A stretch of DNA of 64,000 nucleotides from the NCBI RefSeq assembly GCF_043678055.1, contig NZ_JBHEQA010000001.1, positions 682,001 to 746,000 of the forward strand, given 5' to 3'. The notes under the pieces are model-generated. The model saw only the letters and a list, made by a program, of their open reading frames with translations. It was not told where the DNA came from and did not search any database. This document shows, piece by piece, positions 44,621 to 53,049 of this stretch; the first letter of the stretch is position 1, and every line of letters starts with the position of its first letter. The translations under genes and the position numbers were made by a program. This stretch comes from Spongiimicrobium salis (GTDB taxonomy: Bacteria; Bacteroidota; Bacteroidia; Flavobacteriales; Flavobacteriaceae).

Positions 44621-44648
44621 TATCACTTTTTAAGAAAATAAAGTGATA
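44621..44648. repeat. 9-bp perfect inverted repeat
   Basis: TATCACTTT (44621-44629) pairs with AAAGTGATA (44640-44648) around a 10-nt loop in the AT-rich gap between the small ORF at 44242 and the set B adaptor. It could be an operator or a weak terminator for set B. There is no long T run after it on either strand. Confidence 0.4.
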
Positions 44649-44750
44649 TGATAAACACCTTTTAACAGCAAAAACAGTGGTAATATATTGAAACGCCTCT
44701 AAAGTATATCCTATAGTTTTATTAAAATTCCAAAAATTGAATATTATTAA

Positions 44751-45866
44751 TTAGTTATTCTCAACCTCATCAGGAACCACTTTGTTCCATATTTTTATTT
44801 TGTCTTCTGCGCTTAATCCCGATTTCACCTCTACGTAAATCCCGTCGCTGATACCTAATTCCAATTCCTTACGCTCAAACTGTTGCCCTGCAGTAGCCAC
44901 TTCTACATAAGGCTTTTTTGTTTCATCATCATATTGCACCAAGGCTTCTTTAACCGCCATTACATCATCTACTTTCGCTAAAATAATAGAGGCATTGGCA
45001 CTAAGACCAGCTCTAATAAATATGGAATCTTGTTTTTTTAAGGTGCCCTTAATCTCAAATTGAATTGCTCCGTTCTCGGCCTTGCCTTTTGGGGCGATAT
45101 AATCCAAGACCGCATCAAAAACTGCATTCTCTATGGCCCCTACCGTAATCTCCAAGGGAAGATTCTCACTGATTTTTCCAACTTCCGATTCATCCACCTT
45201 CCCTTCAAAAATCATCTTATTTACATCGGCAATGGCCGCAATGGTTGTCCCTTCATTAAAATTATTGCTTTCAATAACCTGATTTCCCACTTCTACAGGA
45301 ACTTCCAAGACCATTCCGCTTACCGTAGCCCGTATCTGCGTATTTGCTGCATTGCCATAACCACTGGTCGTTCCCGTCTTTACAATATCATAACGCTTAT
45401 TTGCAGCTCCATAGCCCTGCTTTGCTTGATCATAACTTACTTGGGCACGTTCCAGGTCTACTTTGGATATCACTCCTTTATCAAACAAACTCTTCTGACG
45501 TTCCAAGTTTCGGCGTTGATCATCTAGAGCAATGCGTGCTTCGTCAATCGCATTTTTAGAATCGTTCAATGCATTGAGATTTGGTACTACTTTAATTTTT
45601 GCCAATAGATCCCCAGCTTTTACAAAATCTCCTCCTTCCACATATACTTCCTGAATCACTCCTGAAATATTAGGTTTTATCAAGACTTCTTCCAAAGGCA
45701 GAATACTTCCGGTAGCTACCGTTTTTTTTATGATGGTTCTGGTAGAGGCCGTTTCCGTTTCGTATACTACCGGGTCTTCACTATTTTTTGAATATAAATA
45801 GTACATGGACCCGCCAAAGACAACGACGATCAGGAGTAAGATGAGTATGGTTATTGATTTTTTCAT
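44751..45866 (-). CDS. MacA/HlyD-type periplasmic adaptor (export set B)
   Basis: This is a 371-residue membrane-fusion protein with an N-terminal anchor (about 5-25), split lipoyl domains (GGDFVKAGDLLAKIKVVPN and SGMVLEVPVEVGNQVI), an intervening helical hairpin, and beta domains. It ends in an acidic tail. It is a clear paralogue of the adaptor at 33345-34490. It is the last gene of set B. No TolC gene follows, so it may share the set A channel. Confidence 0.92.
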   Translation of the reverse strand: MKKSITILILLLIVVVFGGSMYYLYSKNSEDPVVYETETASTRTIIKKTVATGSILPLEEVLIKPNISGVIQEVYVEGGDFVKAGDLLAKIKVVPNLNALNDSKNAIDEARIALDDQRRNLERQKSLFDKGVISKVDLERAQVSYDQAKQGYGAANKRYDIVKTGTTSGYGNAANTQIRATVSGMVLEVPVEVGNQVIESNNFNEGTTIAAIADVNKMIFEGKVDESEVGKISENLPLEITVGAIENAVFDAVLDYIAPKGKAENGAIQFEIKGTLKKQDSIFIRAGLSANASIILAKVDDVMAVKEALVQYDDETKKPYVEVATAGQQFERKELELGISDGIYVEVKSGLSAEDKIKIWNKVVPDEVENN

Positions 45867-45909
45867 GGCTCGTATTTTATATGCTGTTCTGGTTGTTATT
45901 TATTCATTA

Positions 45910-47169
45910 TTATTCTGTTCTCAGGGCGTCTATGGGGCGGACCTTAATGGCGCTTTGTGCAGGAATGAATCCGGCCAGGAGACCCGACACAATCAAAATT
46001 ACCAAGGCTCCGGCAACCACTCCCACACTGACACTGGGATTTAAAAACATATCTACAGGGCCTACAGAATCCAATAAAGCGTTCACTCCATAGATAAACA
46101 AGGCTCCCATAATAATTCCCGTCATTCCTGAAATTAAGGTCAGGAATACGGATTCCATTAAAATTTGAAGTTTAATGGACCAAGGGTCTTCCCCTAAAGC
46201 CCGTCTGATTCCTATTTCTTTAGTGCGTTCTTTAACTACGATCAACATAATATTACTCACACCAATGATTCCTGAGAGCAATACCAATATGCCCACAAAA
46301 TAGGCTACCAATCGCAATGCTCCGAATAAGCTTTCCACCCGATTGTACTGCTTGAAGAGGTCGAAAAAACCAACAGCCCGTTGATCTTCGGGGTGGACCT
46401 TTCTATTTTCTTTGATGAGATCCACAATTTGTTCGGACAGCTCGGTAATGGAGGCTCCATCTGTAGCTGTAATAGCCATTCGCTCTACATTATCTCCTCT
46501 ATTAAATGCCTGGGAAAACGAAGTAAAGGGTACAAAAATCTCTTTTTCCCCTTCGTCTCCGTCTCCATCATTAGTTTTTTTCTTGTAGGTGCCGACTACC
46601 ATGAAATTTACCCCTTGTATTTTGATAAAAGTCCCTAGTACCTCCTCTCCCTTCTCATACAATTCATTTTTAACACCATTCCCTATAATGGCAATCTTCC
46701 GCTTTTCTTTAATATCACTATAGTTCAAAAAACGTCCGGAAGTGATGGTCATGGGGTCTTGCTCAATAATTTCAGGATAGTCCCCAAAAACATTGTACGC
46801 CCCAGCTTTTATTCCTTTGATGACATTATTACCTCCTCTAAAACCTCCCAAACGATTTCTAGGGGAGATAAACCTAAGGTGTGGTACATTGTCCCTGAGC
46901 GCCTGTACATCCTCTATCTTAAAGGAAAATCTACGGCCTTCGGGCAAGCCTTTATAGGCCTTTGAGGTGGGTCTTGTCCACATAAACATGGTATTGGTAG
47001 CAATATCCCCGAAGTCCAATTTCACCCCGTTTTCCAAACCTTTTCCAGCTGCCAATAAAATAATAAGGATAAGGATGCCCCAAAATACACCAAAAGCGGT
47101 CAGCAATGTTCGAAACACATTACTGGTCAACACTTCTATAATTTCTTTCCAACGATCTCTGTTGAACAT
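45910..47169 (-). CDS. MacB-like ABC transporter permease, second position (B2)
   Basis: This is a 419-residue permease with one N-terminal helix, a periplasmic MacB_PCD domain and three C-terminal helices. It shows KERTKEIGIRRALGEDPWSI and ends with PAQSAIKVRPIDALRTE. By position and start sequence it is the counterpart of A2. It lies 25 nt after B1. No ATPase gene adjoins this set. Confidence 0.91.
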   Translation of the reverse strand: MFNRDRWKEIIEVLTSNVFRTLLTAFGVFWGILILIILLAAGKGLENGVKLDFGDIATNTMFMWTRPTSKAYKGLPEGRRFSFKIEDVQALRDNVPHLRFISPRNRLGGFRGGNNVIKGIKAGAYNVFGDYPEIIEQDPMTITSGRFLNYSDIKEKRKIAIIGNGVKNELYEKGEEVLGTFIKIQGVNFMVVGTYKKKTNDGDGDEGEKEIFVPFTSFSQAFNRGDNVERMAITATDGASITELSEQIVDLIKENRKVHPEDQRAVGFFDLFKQYNRVESLFGALRLVAYFVGILVLLSGIIGVSNIMLIVVKERTKEIGIRRALGEDPWSIKLQILMESVFLTLISGMTGIIMGALFIYGVNALLDSVGPVDMFLNPSVSVGVVAGALVILIVSGLLAGFIPAQSAIKVRPIDALRTE

Positions 47170-47194
47170 TTTTGACGGTATTTAGTTGGTTCCG

Positions 47195-48442
47195 TTATTC
47201 GTCGCGCAATGCTTCTATCACTTGTATTCTAGCTGCTCTCCAAGCTGGAAAAAAACCTGCTAAGGTACCCGCAAAAACAAGTACCATTACGGTGGTAAAA
47301 GCGATATTAAAATTTACGGAGGGGTTTACGATATAATCTACTTCTATCTGTGGTCCAAAAATTTCTAAGAGTCCCATACTAAAAATTAGGCCTGAAAAAC
47401 CAGCGATAGCCGTTACAAAAATAGCTTCATGTAATATCATGCCGATAATGGACCAGGGCTTTGCACCTAAGGCCTTACGAATACCAATTTCCCGGGTTCG
47501 TTCTTTTACTACGATAAGCATAATATTGCTTACCCCCACAACGCCGGCAATAATGGTACAAATACCTACAAACCAAAAGAAAAATTTGATATTTCCGATA
47601 AGGCTATAAAATCGCTGTGCGTCTTCCATGGAACCGGAAATTCTCAAGGCACTACGATCATCAGGCGAGACGGTATGCGCTTTTTGCAGGTAAGTCCCCA
47701 AAATTTTCTCAAAATTCCGGAATTTGGTCACGGCTTCATTGAAGTTTTCCGAAGGGGGAAGCGTGTAGGCAATTCCACCTATCCTATCCGCGCCATTAAA
47801 TACGGTTTGAGCTGTAGTAATCGGTATAAAAATTCGCTCTTCTTCCCGTTCTCCTGCCCCATCACCATAAACACCCACAATTTTAAAAGGAATATTGGAA
47901 ATTTTAATGAATTCGCCGATAGGGGTATCTACATCTTCAAATACATCTCGCTTGATTTTATTTCCGATGATGGCTACCTTAGCGCTATTTTCTTCGTCTA
48001 AATAACTGATATACCTACCTTCCGACAAGTATTCATTTTCTATAAATTGAAATTGATGGGAAATTCCTCGAACCCCATATACTAGGGATTCTTTCCCATA
48101 AATAACGGTGGTATTAGGCACAAAAAAACGAGGGGATTGGTACTCTATTTGATTTCCGAGCAAGGTAGCTGCGGTTTCGTAGTTTTCATTTCTGAATTGA
48201 ATCCTTCTTCCTGGATTAAGTCCGCCGAATTTCTTTGTAGTAACCCCTCCACGCACCCAAACACTGGTAGCGGCATCTTGTTCGAACTCCTGAGCAATAC
48301 CATTCTGCATGCCCTGACCAAACCCTAATAAGATAACGAGGATAAAAATTCCGGAGGCAACAGATAATCCCGTAAGAAACGTTCGTAATTTATTTTTACG
48401 AATCGTATCAAAGATCTCTTGCCATCTTTCAATATCGAACAT
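47195..48442 (-). CDS. MacB-like ABC transporter permease, first position (B1)
   Basis: This is a 415-residue permease beginning MFDIERWQEIFDTIRKNKLRTFLTGLSV, the counterpart of A1. The ATG at 48442 is chosen over the longer frame from 48487 because it matches the A1 start exactly in position. The periplasmic domain (about 50-260) and three C-terminal helices are present, with KERTREIGIRKALGAKPWSI and a closing PAWRAARIQVIEALRDE. It is the first gene of set B. The 97-bp gap upstream separates it from the cytochrome-oxidase assembly genes and shows nothing conspicuous. Confidence 0.91.
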   Translation of the reverse strand: MFDIERWQEIFDTIRKNKLRTFLTGLSVASGIFILVILLGFGQGMQNGIAQEFEQDAATSVWVRGGVTTKKFGGLNPGRRIQFRNENYETAATLLGNQIEYQSPRFFVPNTTVIYGKESLVYGVRGISHQFQFIENEYLSEGRYISYLDEENSAKVAIIGNKIKRDVFEDVDTPIGEFIKISNIPFKIVGVYGDGAGEREEERIFIPITTAQTVFNGADRIGGIAYTLPPSENFNEAVTKFRNFEKILGTYLQKAHTVSPDDRSALRISGSMEDAQRFYSLIGNIKFFFWFVGICTIIAGVVGVSNIMLIVVKERTREIGIRKALGAKPWSIIGMILHEAIFVTAIAGFSGLIFSMGLLEIFGPQIEVDYIVNPSVNFNIAFTTVMVLVFAGTLAGFFPAWRAARIQVIEALRDE

Positions 48443-48539
48443 GTTGATTGTATGATTGATGAATGCACAATACAGCGTATAGCGCATTCATAAGACGGCA
48501 CATTCAGCGGATTGTTACAGTTATGTTCTTAAAAAAATG

Positions 48540-48752
48540 TTAATTTTTTAACTTTTTGAACACGTAGTAAAACAAAATTCCAACCAAAATATAGGGAATG
48601 GCCATAAGATAAAGAATGCCATTATTGATTCCTTCTGCCGCAGCTCCATCCGCTTCACTTTCCAATACTGCCCTGCACATAGCACATTGTGCCCGCGATA
48701 CCAATGGCATTAAAAATAACAGTACACTTACTACAACTATTTTTGTTCTCAT
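48540..48752 (-). CDS. Small CxxC membrane protein in the cytochrome oxidase region
   Basis: This is a 70-residue protein starting at ATG 48752. The longer frame from 48794 adds 14 residues with no signal character. An N-terminal signal-like helix (about 4-20) ends near SRAQ and is directly followed by CAMCRAVLE. A second helix (about 43-62, ILYLMAIPYILVGILFYYVF) completes it. The CxxC at the mature N terminus suggests a redox or metal-handling role, possibly connected with copper or heme insertion, by proximity to SCO and DUF420 genes. That is an inference. Confidence 0.65.
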   Translation of the reverse strand: MRTKIVVVSVLLFLMPLVSRAQCAMCRAVLESEADGAAAEGINNGILYLMAIPYILVGILFYYVFKKLKN

Positions 48753-48802
48753 GCTACAACTTTTATACATCACCTCTATTCCATCTTTCCACATTCTTCA
48801 TA

Positions 48803-49336
48803 TCAATACGCATAATAGGGTGAAATCATAAGGTAGACCACTACTCCTGTTATCGCCACATATAACCAAATAGGAAAAGTTATCCGAGCTAGTTTTTTAT
48901 GTGCTTCATAGCGTTTCATATATGCTTTTGCATAGGTTTTTAGCACTAATGGAATAATAACAATAGAGAGCAGAATATGCGAAATCAAGATAATATAATA
49001 CACATATTTTATAATTCCTTCGCCACCAAAGGCGGTTGATTCCGAAGTCATATGATAGGCAATATACATCACAAGAAATGCTAAGGACAATCCTATACAG
49101 GTCGTCATAATGTTTTGATGCCACTTTTGATGTCCATTTTTAATGGCCCATACCGCTACCAGCAATAGTATGGCCGTCAATCCATTTATGGCGGCATATA
49201 TAGGGGGTAAAAAGCCCAAGGGCTCCACATTGGGCAGTTTCACTCCAAATAAAGCAGCAACTACCAGTGGAACAGCAATAGATACTATGGTAATCCATTT
49301 ATTGAATTGCTTTTCTTTTTGAGAGATAGGTTCCAT
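48803..49336 (-). CDS. DUF420 membrane protein (cytochrome oxidase assembly)
   Basis: This is a 177-residue membrane protein with about five helices. Conserved histidines are visible in KWHQNIM, IAYHMTSE and ISHILLSIV, typical of DUF420. Related CtaM-type proteins are needed to mature some heme-copper oxidases. Its stop and start abut neighbouring genes: it begins 1 nt after the SCO stop and is followed by the CxxC protein. Confidence 0.85.
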   Translation of the reverse strand: MEPISQKEKQFNKWITIVSIAVPLVVAALFGVKLPNVEPLGFLPPIYAAINGLTAILLLVAVWAIKNGHQKWHQNIMTTCIGLSLAFLVMYIAYHMTSESTAFGGEGIIKYVYYIILISHILLSIVIIPLVLKTYAKAYMKRYEAHKKLARITFPIWLYVAITGVVVYLMISPYYAY

Positions 49337-50065
49337 TTATTCCGCCAATAATTTTTTAATATCCTCTTTTAACATACTGATTTCCTGCTCTTCCCCCTCT
49401 AAATTAACACCTTGTTCCTCTGTAATGGTGCCGCGATAATAGATAATGGGGTTTCCAAAATTGTCTACCCTAGAGCGGATAAACCCTTTTTTATCGATGA
49501 GTGCAAATCGTCCTGAATGTTCAAAACCACCTGGCGCATCTGAAGCTTCATTGGCTAAAATATAAAAACCTTTGTTTGCCAATTCATAGATATCTTCTTG
49601 TGCTCCGGTCATTAAATGCCAATCTATATTGGTAATTCCGTACCGCTCTGCATATTCTTTCAATACTCTGGGTGTGTCATGCTTGGGATTGATTGTAAAA
49701 GAAGCAACACCAAAATCATTGAACTCTTTAAATTCATTTTGGATCTTTACTAGATTTTCATTCATAATAGGGCAAATGGTGGGGCAGGTAGTAAAGAAAA
49801 ACTCTACTACATATACTTTGCCGCTATAGTCCTTGTCCGTAATCATAAGGCTATCCTGGTTCACAAAGGCAAAATTAGGAACCCTTCTTTTCATTCCCTG
49901 TTCATTGATGATATAGGCCAGTTCCCCGCTATTGTCCTTTCTATTCATCCGATCGTTTTCCACGACCGATCCTTCTTTAATACGATTTACAATTTTCGGG
50001 ATAAAAATAATTCCGAAGATCAGAATTACAAAAGAGACCCATACATAGGTATACTTATTCTTCAT
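49337..50065 (-). CDS. SCO1/SenC-family copper chaperone for cytochrome c oxidase
   Basis: This is a 242-residue thioredoxin-fold protein with an N-terminal membrane anchor (about 7-25). The copper-binding pair is intact in FFTTCPTICPIM (CxxxC), and the distal histidine in PGGFEHSGRFALIDKKG completes the site. SCO proteins deliver copper to the CuA centre of subunit II. It lies between DUF420 and a cysteine-less homologue-like protein, 2 nt apart, clearly one operon. Confidence 0.95.
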   Translation of the reverse strand: MKNKYTYVWVSFVILIFGIIFIPKIVNRIKEGSVVENDRMNRKDNSGELAYIINEQGMKRRVPNFAFVNQDSLMITDKDYSGKVYVVEFFFTTCPTICPIMNENLVKIQNEFKEFNDFGVASFTINPKHDTPRVLKEYAERYGITNIDWHLMTGAQEDIYELANKGFYILANEASDAPGGFEHSGRFALIDKKGFIRSRVDNFGNPIIYYRGTITEEQGVNLEGEEQEISMLKEDIKKLLAE

Positions 50066-50067
50066 TT

Positions 50068-50700
50068 TTATTTTTTTCTTTCGGCATTGTTCTTTTTGAG
50101 TGCCAATCGATACTCTGCCAAAATGATCTTAACATCGTCTTCCATCTTATTGTTCAGCTCGGCCACTGATATGGTGTTAAAACCATATTTCACTCCCTCA
50201 TCCTCATCCGCTTTCCTTCCTCTTAGATTTCTATCTTTATCGATGATAAATACATAGGGAGAACCTACAGTTTTGTCTAAACTTAAGTTTGTTCCCAAGG
50301 CATTAAAGTATTTTTTGATGTCTTGATCCTCCGCAAAAACGAAAATCCATTTTTCCATCGACACCAAAGCGCCAAGTTCTTTTTTAAGTTGCCCTACCTT
50401 CTCTTCTGTGCCTTTGGGCACTACCATGATCAATTGAAAATCATGAAACTCATGGAAGCGTTTATATATCTTTTGATTAAGGTTAAAGGCATTCCCTTTG
50501 TTAAGCTCGGTTTCTTTTCCCAAAAACCCTAAAATCGTAATCTTATTATCCAAGGTAACACTGGCATCCAGTGCAATCAAATCTGGCACTCCTTCTTTAA
50601 GGATTGGTAATTTTCCAAAATTATTTATCCCTGAAGCAAAGAAAAGATAGGCCACGATAGGGAGAATGAACAAAGCGACTAAAACAAAGGTTTTCTTCAT
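50068..50700 (-). CDS. Cysteine-less thioredoxin/SCO-like membrane-anchored protein
   Basis: This is a 210-residue protein with an N-terminal anchor (about 5-23) and a thioredoxin-like domain (about 38-190: ITILGFLGKETELNKGNAFNL, then FQLIMVVPKGTEEKVG, then SPYVFIIDKDRNLRG). The segment corresponding to the SCO CxxxC loop has no cysteine, and the entire protein contains none. It is 2 nt upstream of the true SCO gene. It may be a non-catalytic partner or have another role. A specific family name could not be assigned. Confidence 0.7.
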   Translation of the reverse strand: MKKTFVLVALFILPIVAYLFFASGINNFGKLPILKEGVPDLIALDASVTLDNKITILGFLGKETELNKGNAFNLNQKIYKRFHEFHDFQLIMVVPKGTEEKVGQLKKELGALVSMEKWIFVFAEDQDIKKYFNALGTNLSLDKTVGSPYVFIIDKDRNLRGRKADEDEGVKYGFNTISVAELNNKMEDDVKIILAEYRLALKKNNAERKK

Positions 50701-50823
50701 AATACAAAACGCAACAGGGGTTAAAAAAAAGTCTTATATCCATCTTTGTTATGGGACTGCAAAAATACGCCATAAATTGGCAAGCAACAAGTATTCATCC
50801 CTATCAAAACAAAGTTTATGGTA

Positions 50824-50849
50824 TAAAAAAAGCGGTTAAAAAACCGCTT
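50824..50849 (-). terminator. Terminator after the cytochrome oxidase subunit IV gene
   Basis: AAGCGGTT (50830-50837) pairs with AACCGCTT (50842-50849). On the minus strand this is followed by a run of T residues. It lies 20 nt after the subunit IV stop and divides the ctaB-cox transcript from the SCO-DUF420 genes. Confidence 0.85.
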
Positions 50850-50869
50850 CTCCTTATATATCTCTTATA

Positions 50870-51253
50870 CTAGAAATTCCATTTTACAAAACCGTCTTTA
50901 TAGATATTGTAGATATAATCTGCCTCAAACAACAGGATAAATACCAAATACAATACCAAGAAAATCGGTGTCCATACTATTGCTCTTCTCAAAGCGCTTT
51001 TCTCATCTCTCAAGTGCATAAAATCCCAAGCGATATAGTAGGCTTTAACCAGCGTTAAGATGATGAATATCCAATTCAACAACTTCATCCCCAAGAATGA
51101 GCTTCCTGTAAGGGATTCGGGTTTAATAATCCCCAAAGCTACCTCTACTGCCGTCACCAAAGTTAAAAATGCCAGTACTCCCCATATTTTTTGGGTATTA
51201 CTCTTAAACTTTACAAGACCTCTGAAAATTGCTAATTTATGTTCGTGTGCCAT
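50870..51253 (-). CDS. Cytochrome c oxidase subunit IV family protein
   Basis: This 127-residue membrane protein has three helices (about 23-38, 52-75 and 87-110). The central segment with LVKAYYIAWDFMHLRDEK is the conserved core of bacterial COX4-type small subunits that stabilise heme-copper oxidases. It is the last gene of the ctaB-cox operon, 64 nt after the subunit III gene. Confidence 0.9.
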   Translation of the reverse strand: MAHEHKLAIFRGLVKFKSNTQKIWGVLAFLTLVTAVEVALGIIKPESLTGSSFLGMKLLNWIFIILTLVKAYYIAWDFMHLRDEKSALRRAIVWTPIFLVLYLVFILLFEADYIYNIYKDGFVKWNF

Positions 51254-51317
51254 TTTATATACTTTTATTATAGGATCCTATACGGATGTAATATCAGATG
51301 TTATACTTATTTTAAAT

Positions 51318-52292
51318 TTATACCAGATAGAAGAAGGTAAATACAAATACCCAAACTAAATCTACAAAGTGCCAGTACAGCCCTACTTTTTCCACCATCT
51401 CGTAATGCCCTCTCTTCTCATAGGTTCCTAAAACAACATTAAAGAAGATAATCAGGTTGATCAATACTCCGGAAAACACATGGAATCCGTGGAATCCGGT
51501 TATGAAGAAAAAGAAATCTGCAAAAAGGCGACTTCCATATTCGTTATGCACCAGATTGGCTCCTTCCACTACTTGGACAGCATCCTTAATTTTCTTCAGG
51601 GAACCTTCTCTTGTCAATAACGTTTTTTCCCCTTCCTCGTTTATGGTTTCGGTCCGGATCAATATATTGGGATTGGATTTAAAACCAGCTACTACCTCGT
51701 CTAAGGAGTACGACGTCAGTGTTGTTTCACTATCATACCAAATACCTTCCTGCGATTCGTGTGTAACGCGTTCTCCAGGAAGTACTTTGGCAAAATCCGC
51801 CAAACTTGCACGCTCTCCGGTATCGGCCTTTACGAATTGCAAAATTCTACCTCCCTTGGTTTCCAAAGCTCCGTAATCCCCTTTGATAAAAGTAGCCCAT
51901 TCCCAAGCCTGAGATCCTACGAAGATCGCCCCGCCTATGATGGTAAGGAACATATACCAAATCACCTTTGTTTTCTGCATTTTATGTCCAGCATCCACAG
52001 CCAATACCATGGTCACGGAAGACATGATCAGAATAAAAGTCATGAAGGCTACATAATACATTGGGAAATTCCCATGAAAAAATGGAACGTGGGTAAATAC
52101 CTCATCGGCAATCGGCCATGTTTCAATAAACTTGAATCTAGAGAATCCGTAAGAAGCCAAAAACCCAGAAAAAGTAAGGGCATCAGAAACAAGGAAGAAC
52201 CACATCATCATTTTCCCATAACTTGCTTTCAAAGGCTCATTGCCACCTCCCCAAACGTTTTCTTCCGTACCCGTTGTTACCGTAGAATCCAT
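51318..52292 (-). CDS. Cytochrome c oxidase subunit III with a large internal insertion
   Basis: This is a 324-residue subunit III. Core helices and motifs are present: AWEWATFIKGDYG, FFFITGFHGFHVFSGVLIN and WHFVDLVWVFVFTFFYLV. Between the AWEW helix and the FITGFHG helix there is a hydrophilic stretch of about 110 residues (about 138-250), where canonical subunit III has a short loop. The N terminus GGGNEPLKASYGKMMMW is typical of flavobacterial homologues. The insertion keeps the frame and is probably a genuine extramembrane domain. Proton-pump support and stability of subunit I are the usual roles. Confidence 0.92.
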   Translation of the reverse strand: MDSTVTTGTEENVWGGGNEPLKASYGKMMMWFFLVSDALTFSGFLASYGFSRFKFIETWPIADEVFTHVPFFHGNFPMYYVAFMTFILIMSSVTMVLAVDAGHKMQKTKVIWYMFLTIIGGAIFVGSQAWEWATFIKGDYGALETKGGRILQFVKADTGERASLADFAKVLPGERVTHESQEGIWYDSETTLTSYSLDEVVAGFKSNPNILIRTETINEEGEKTLLTREGSLKKIKDAVQVVEGANLVHNEYGSRLFADFFFFITGFHGFHVFSGVLINLIIFFNVVLGTYEKRGHYEMVEKVGLYWHFVDLVWVFVFTFFYLV

Positions 52293-52442
52293 ATATAAAT
52301 TATCGTTTTAATAAAATTTTCACAAATTTACATCTTTTTACTTGAAAGAAAATTTTTGACTTCCAAAATGTGCCAAAAAATTTCATTCCTTAAATTTTGA
52401 CTTAGCATTCACTAACATCTAAACCAAAAACTCCCTTATTTA

Positions 52443-53024
52443 TTACTTTACGAAGTACATAAACAAGATTAAATACACCCAAAGTATATCTAAAAAGTGC
52501 CAGAAAAAAGCACCTAGTTCCAATCCAAGCATATTATCTGCACTATATTTATTGCGCAACTGATTGGTCAATACCACCAACAAGGAGATTATCCCTGCTA
52601 CAATATGTGCAATATGCACCGCTGTAATTAGAAAAACATAGGATAACTTTATGTTGCTTGTAGGCCCTGTAAAGTAATAGCCATTCGCCACCATTTGGGT
52701 AAAACCATTGTATTGGAACGTAATAAATGAAACCCCCAACACCAAGGTCAACACCAAAAAAACGGTCCCCAGCTGGACTTTATTTTGTTTTACCGATTTT
52801 ACGGCTAAAATATAAGTAAGACTGCTCAATACGATAATTGCAGTACTTACAAAAAAGGAAGAAGGCAATTCTAATGTACTGACCCAGTCTTCCCTTGTCC
52901 TACTTACCAAATATGCACTGGTCCAGCCAGCAAACCCCATGAATAAGCCTACGATTCCGAAAGCCAACATCATTTTTTTAGCCCTACTATCTTTCTCTCT
53001 CTCTGTCCCTTTCGTTAAATCCAT
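52443..53024 (-). CDS. Heme-copper oxidase subunit III (compact form)
   Basis: This is a 193-residue subunit III with five predicted helices and no long insertion. The conserved C-terminal WHFLDILWVYLILFMYFVK and AVHIAHIVAGIISLL match the core of subunit III. It lies 25 nt after ctaB and precedes the longer subunit III gene, so two subunit III-type proteins are made from one operon. One may serve as a CoxP-like partner. Subunits I and II are not in the window. Confidence 0.9.
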   Translation of the reverse strand: MDLTKGTEREKDSRAKKMMLAFGIVGLFMGFAGWTSAYLVSRTREDWVSTLELPSSFFVSTAIIVLSSLTYILAVKSVKQNKVQLGTVFLVLTLVLGVSFITFQYNGFTQMVANGYYFTGPTSNIKLSYVFLITAVHIAHIVAGIISLLVVLTNQLRNKYSADNMLGLELGAFFWHFLDILWVYLILFMYFVK

Positions 53025-53049
53025 ATCCTTTGTCTAGATTCCTTCAATT

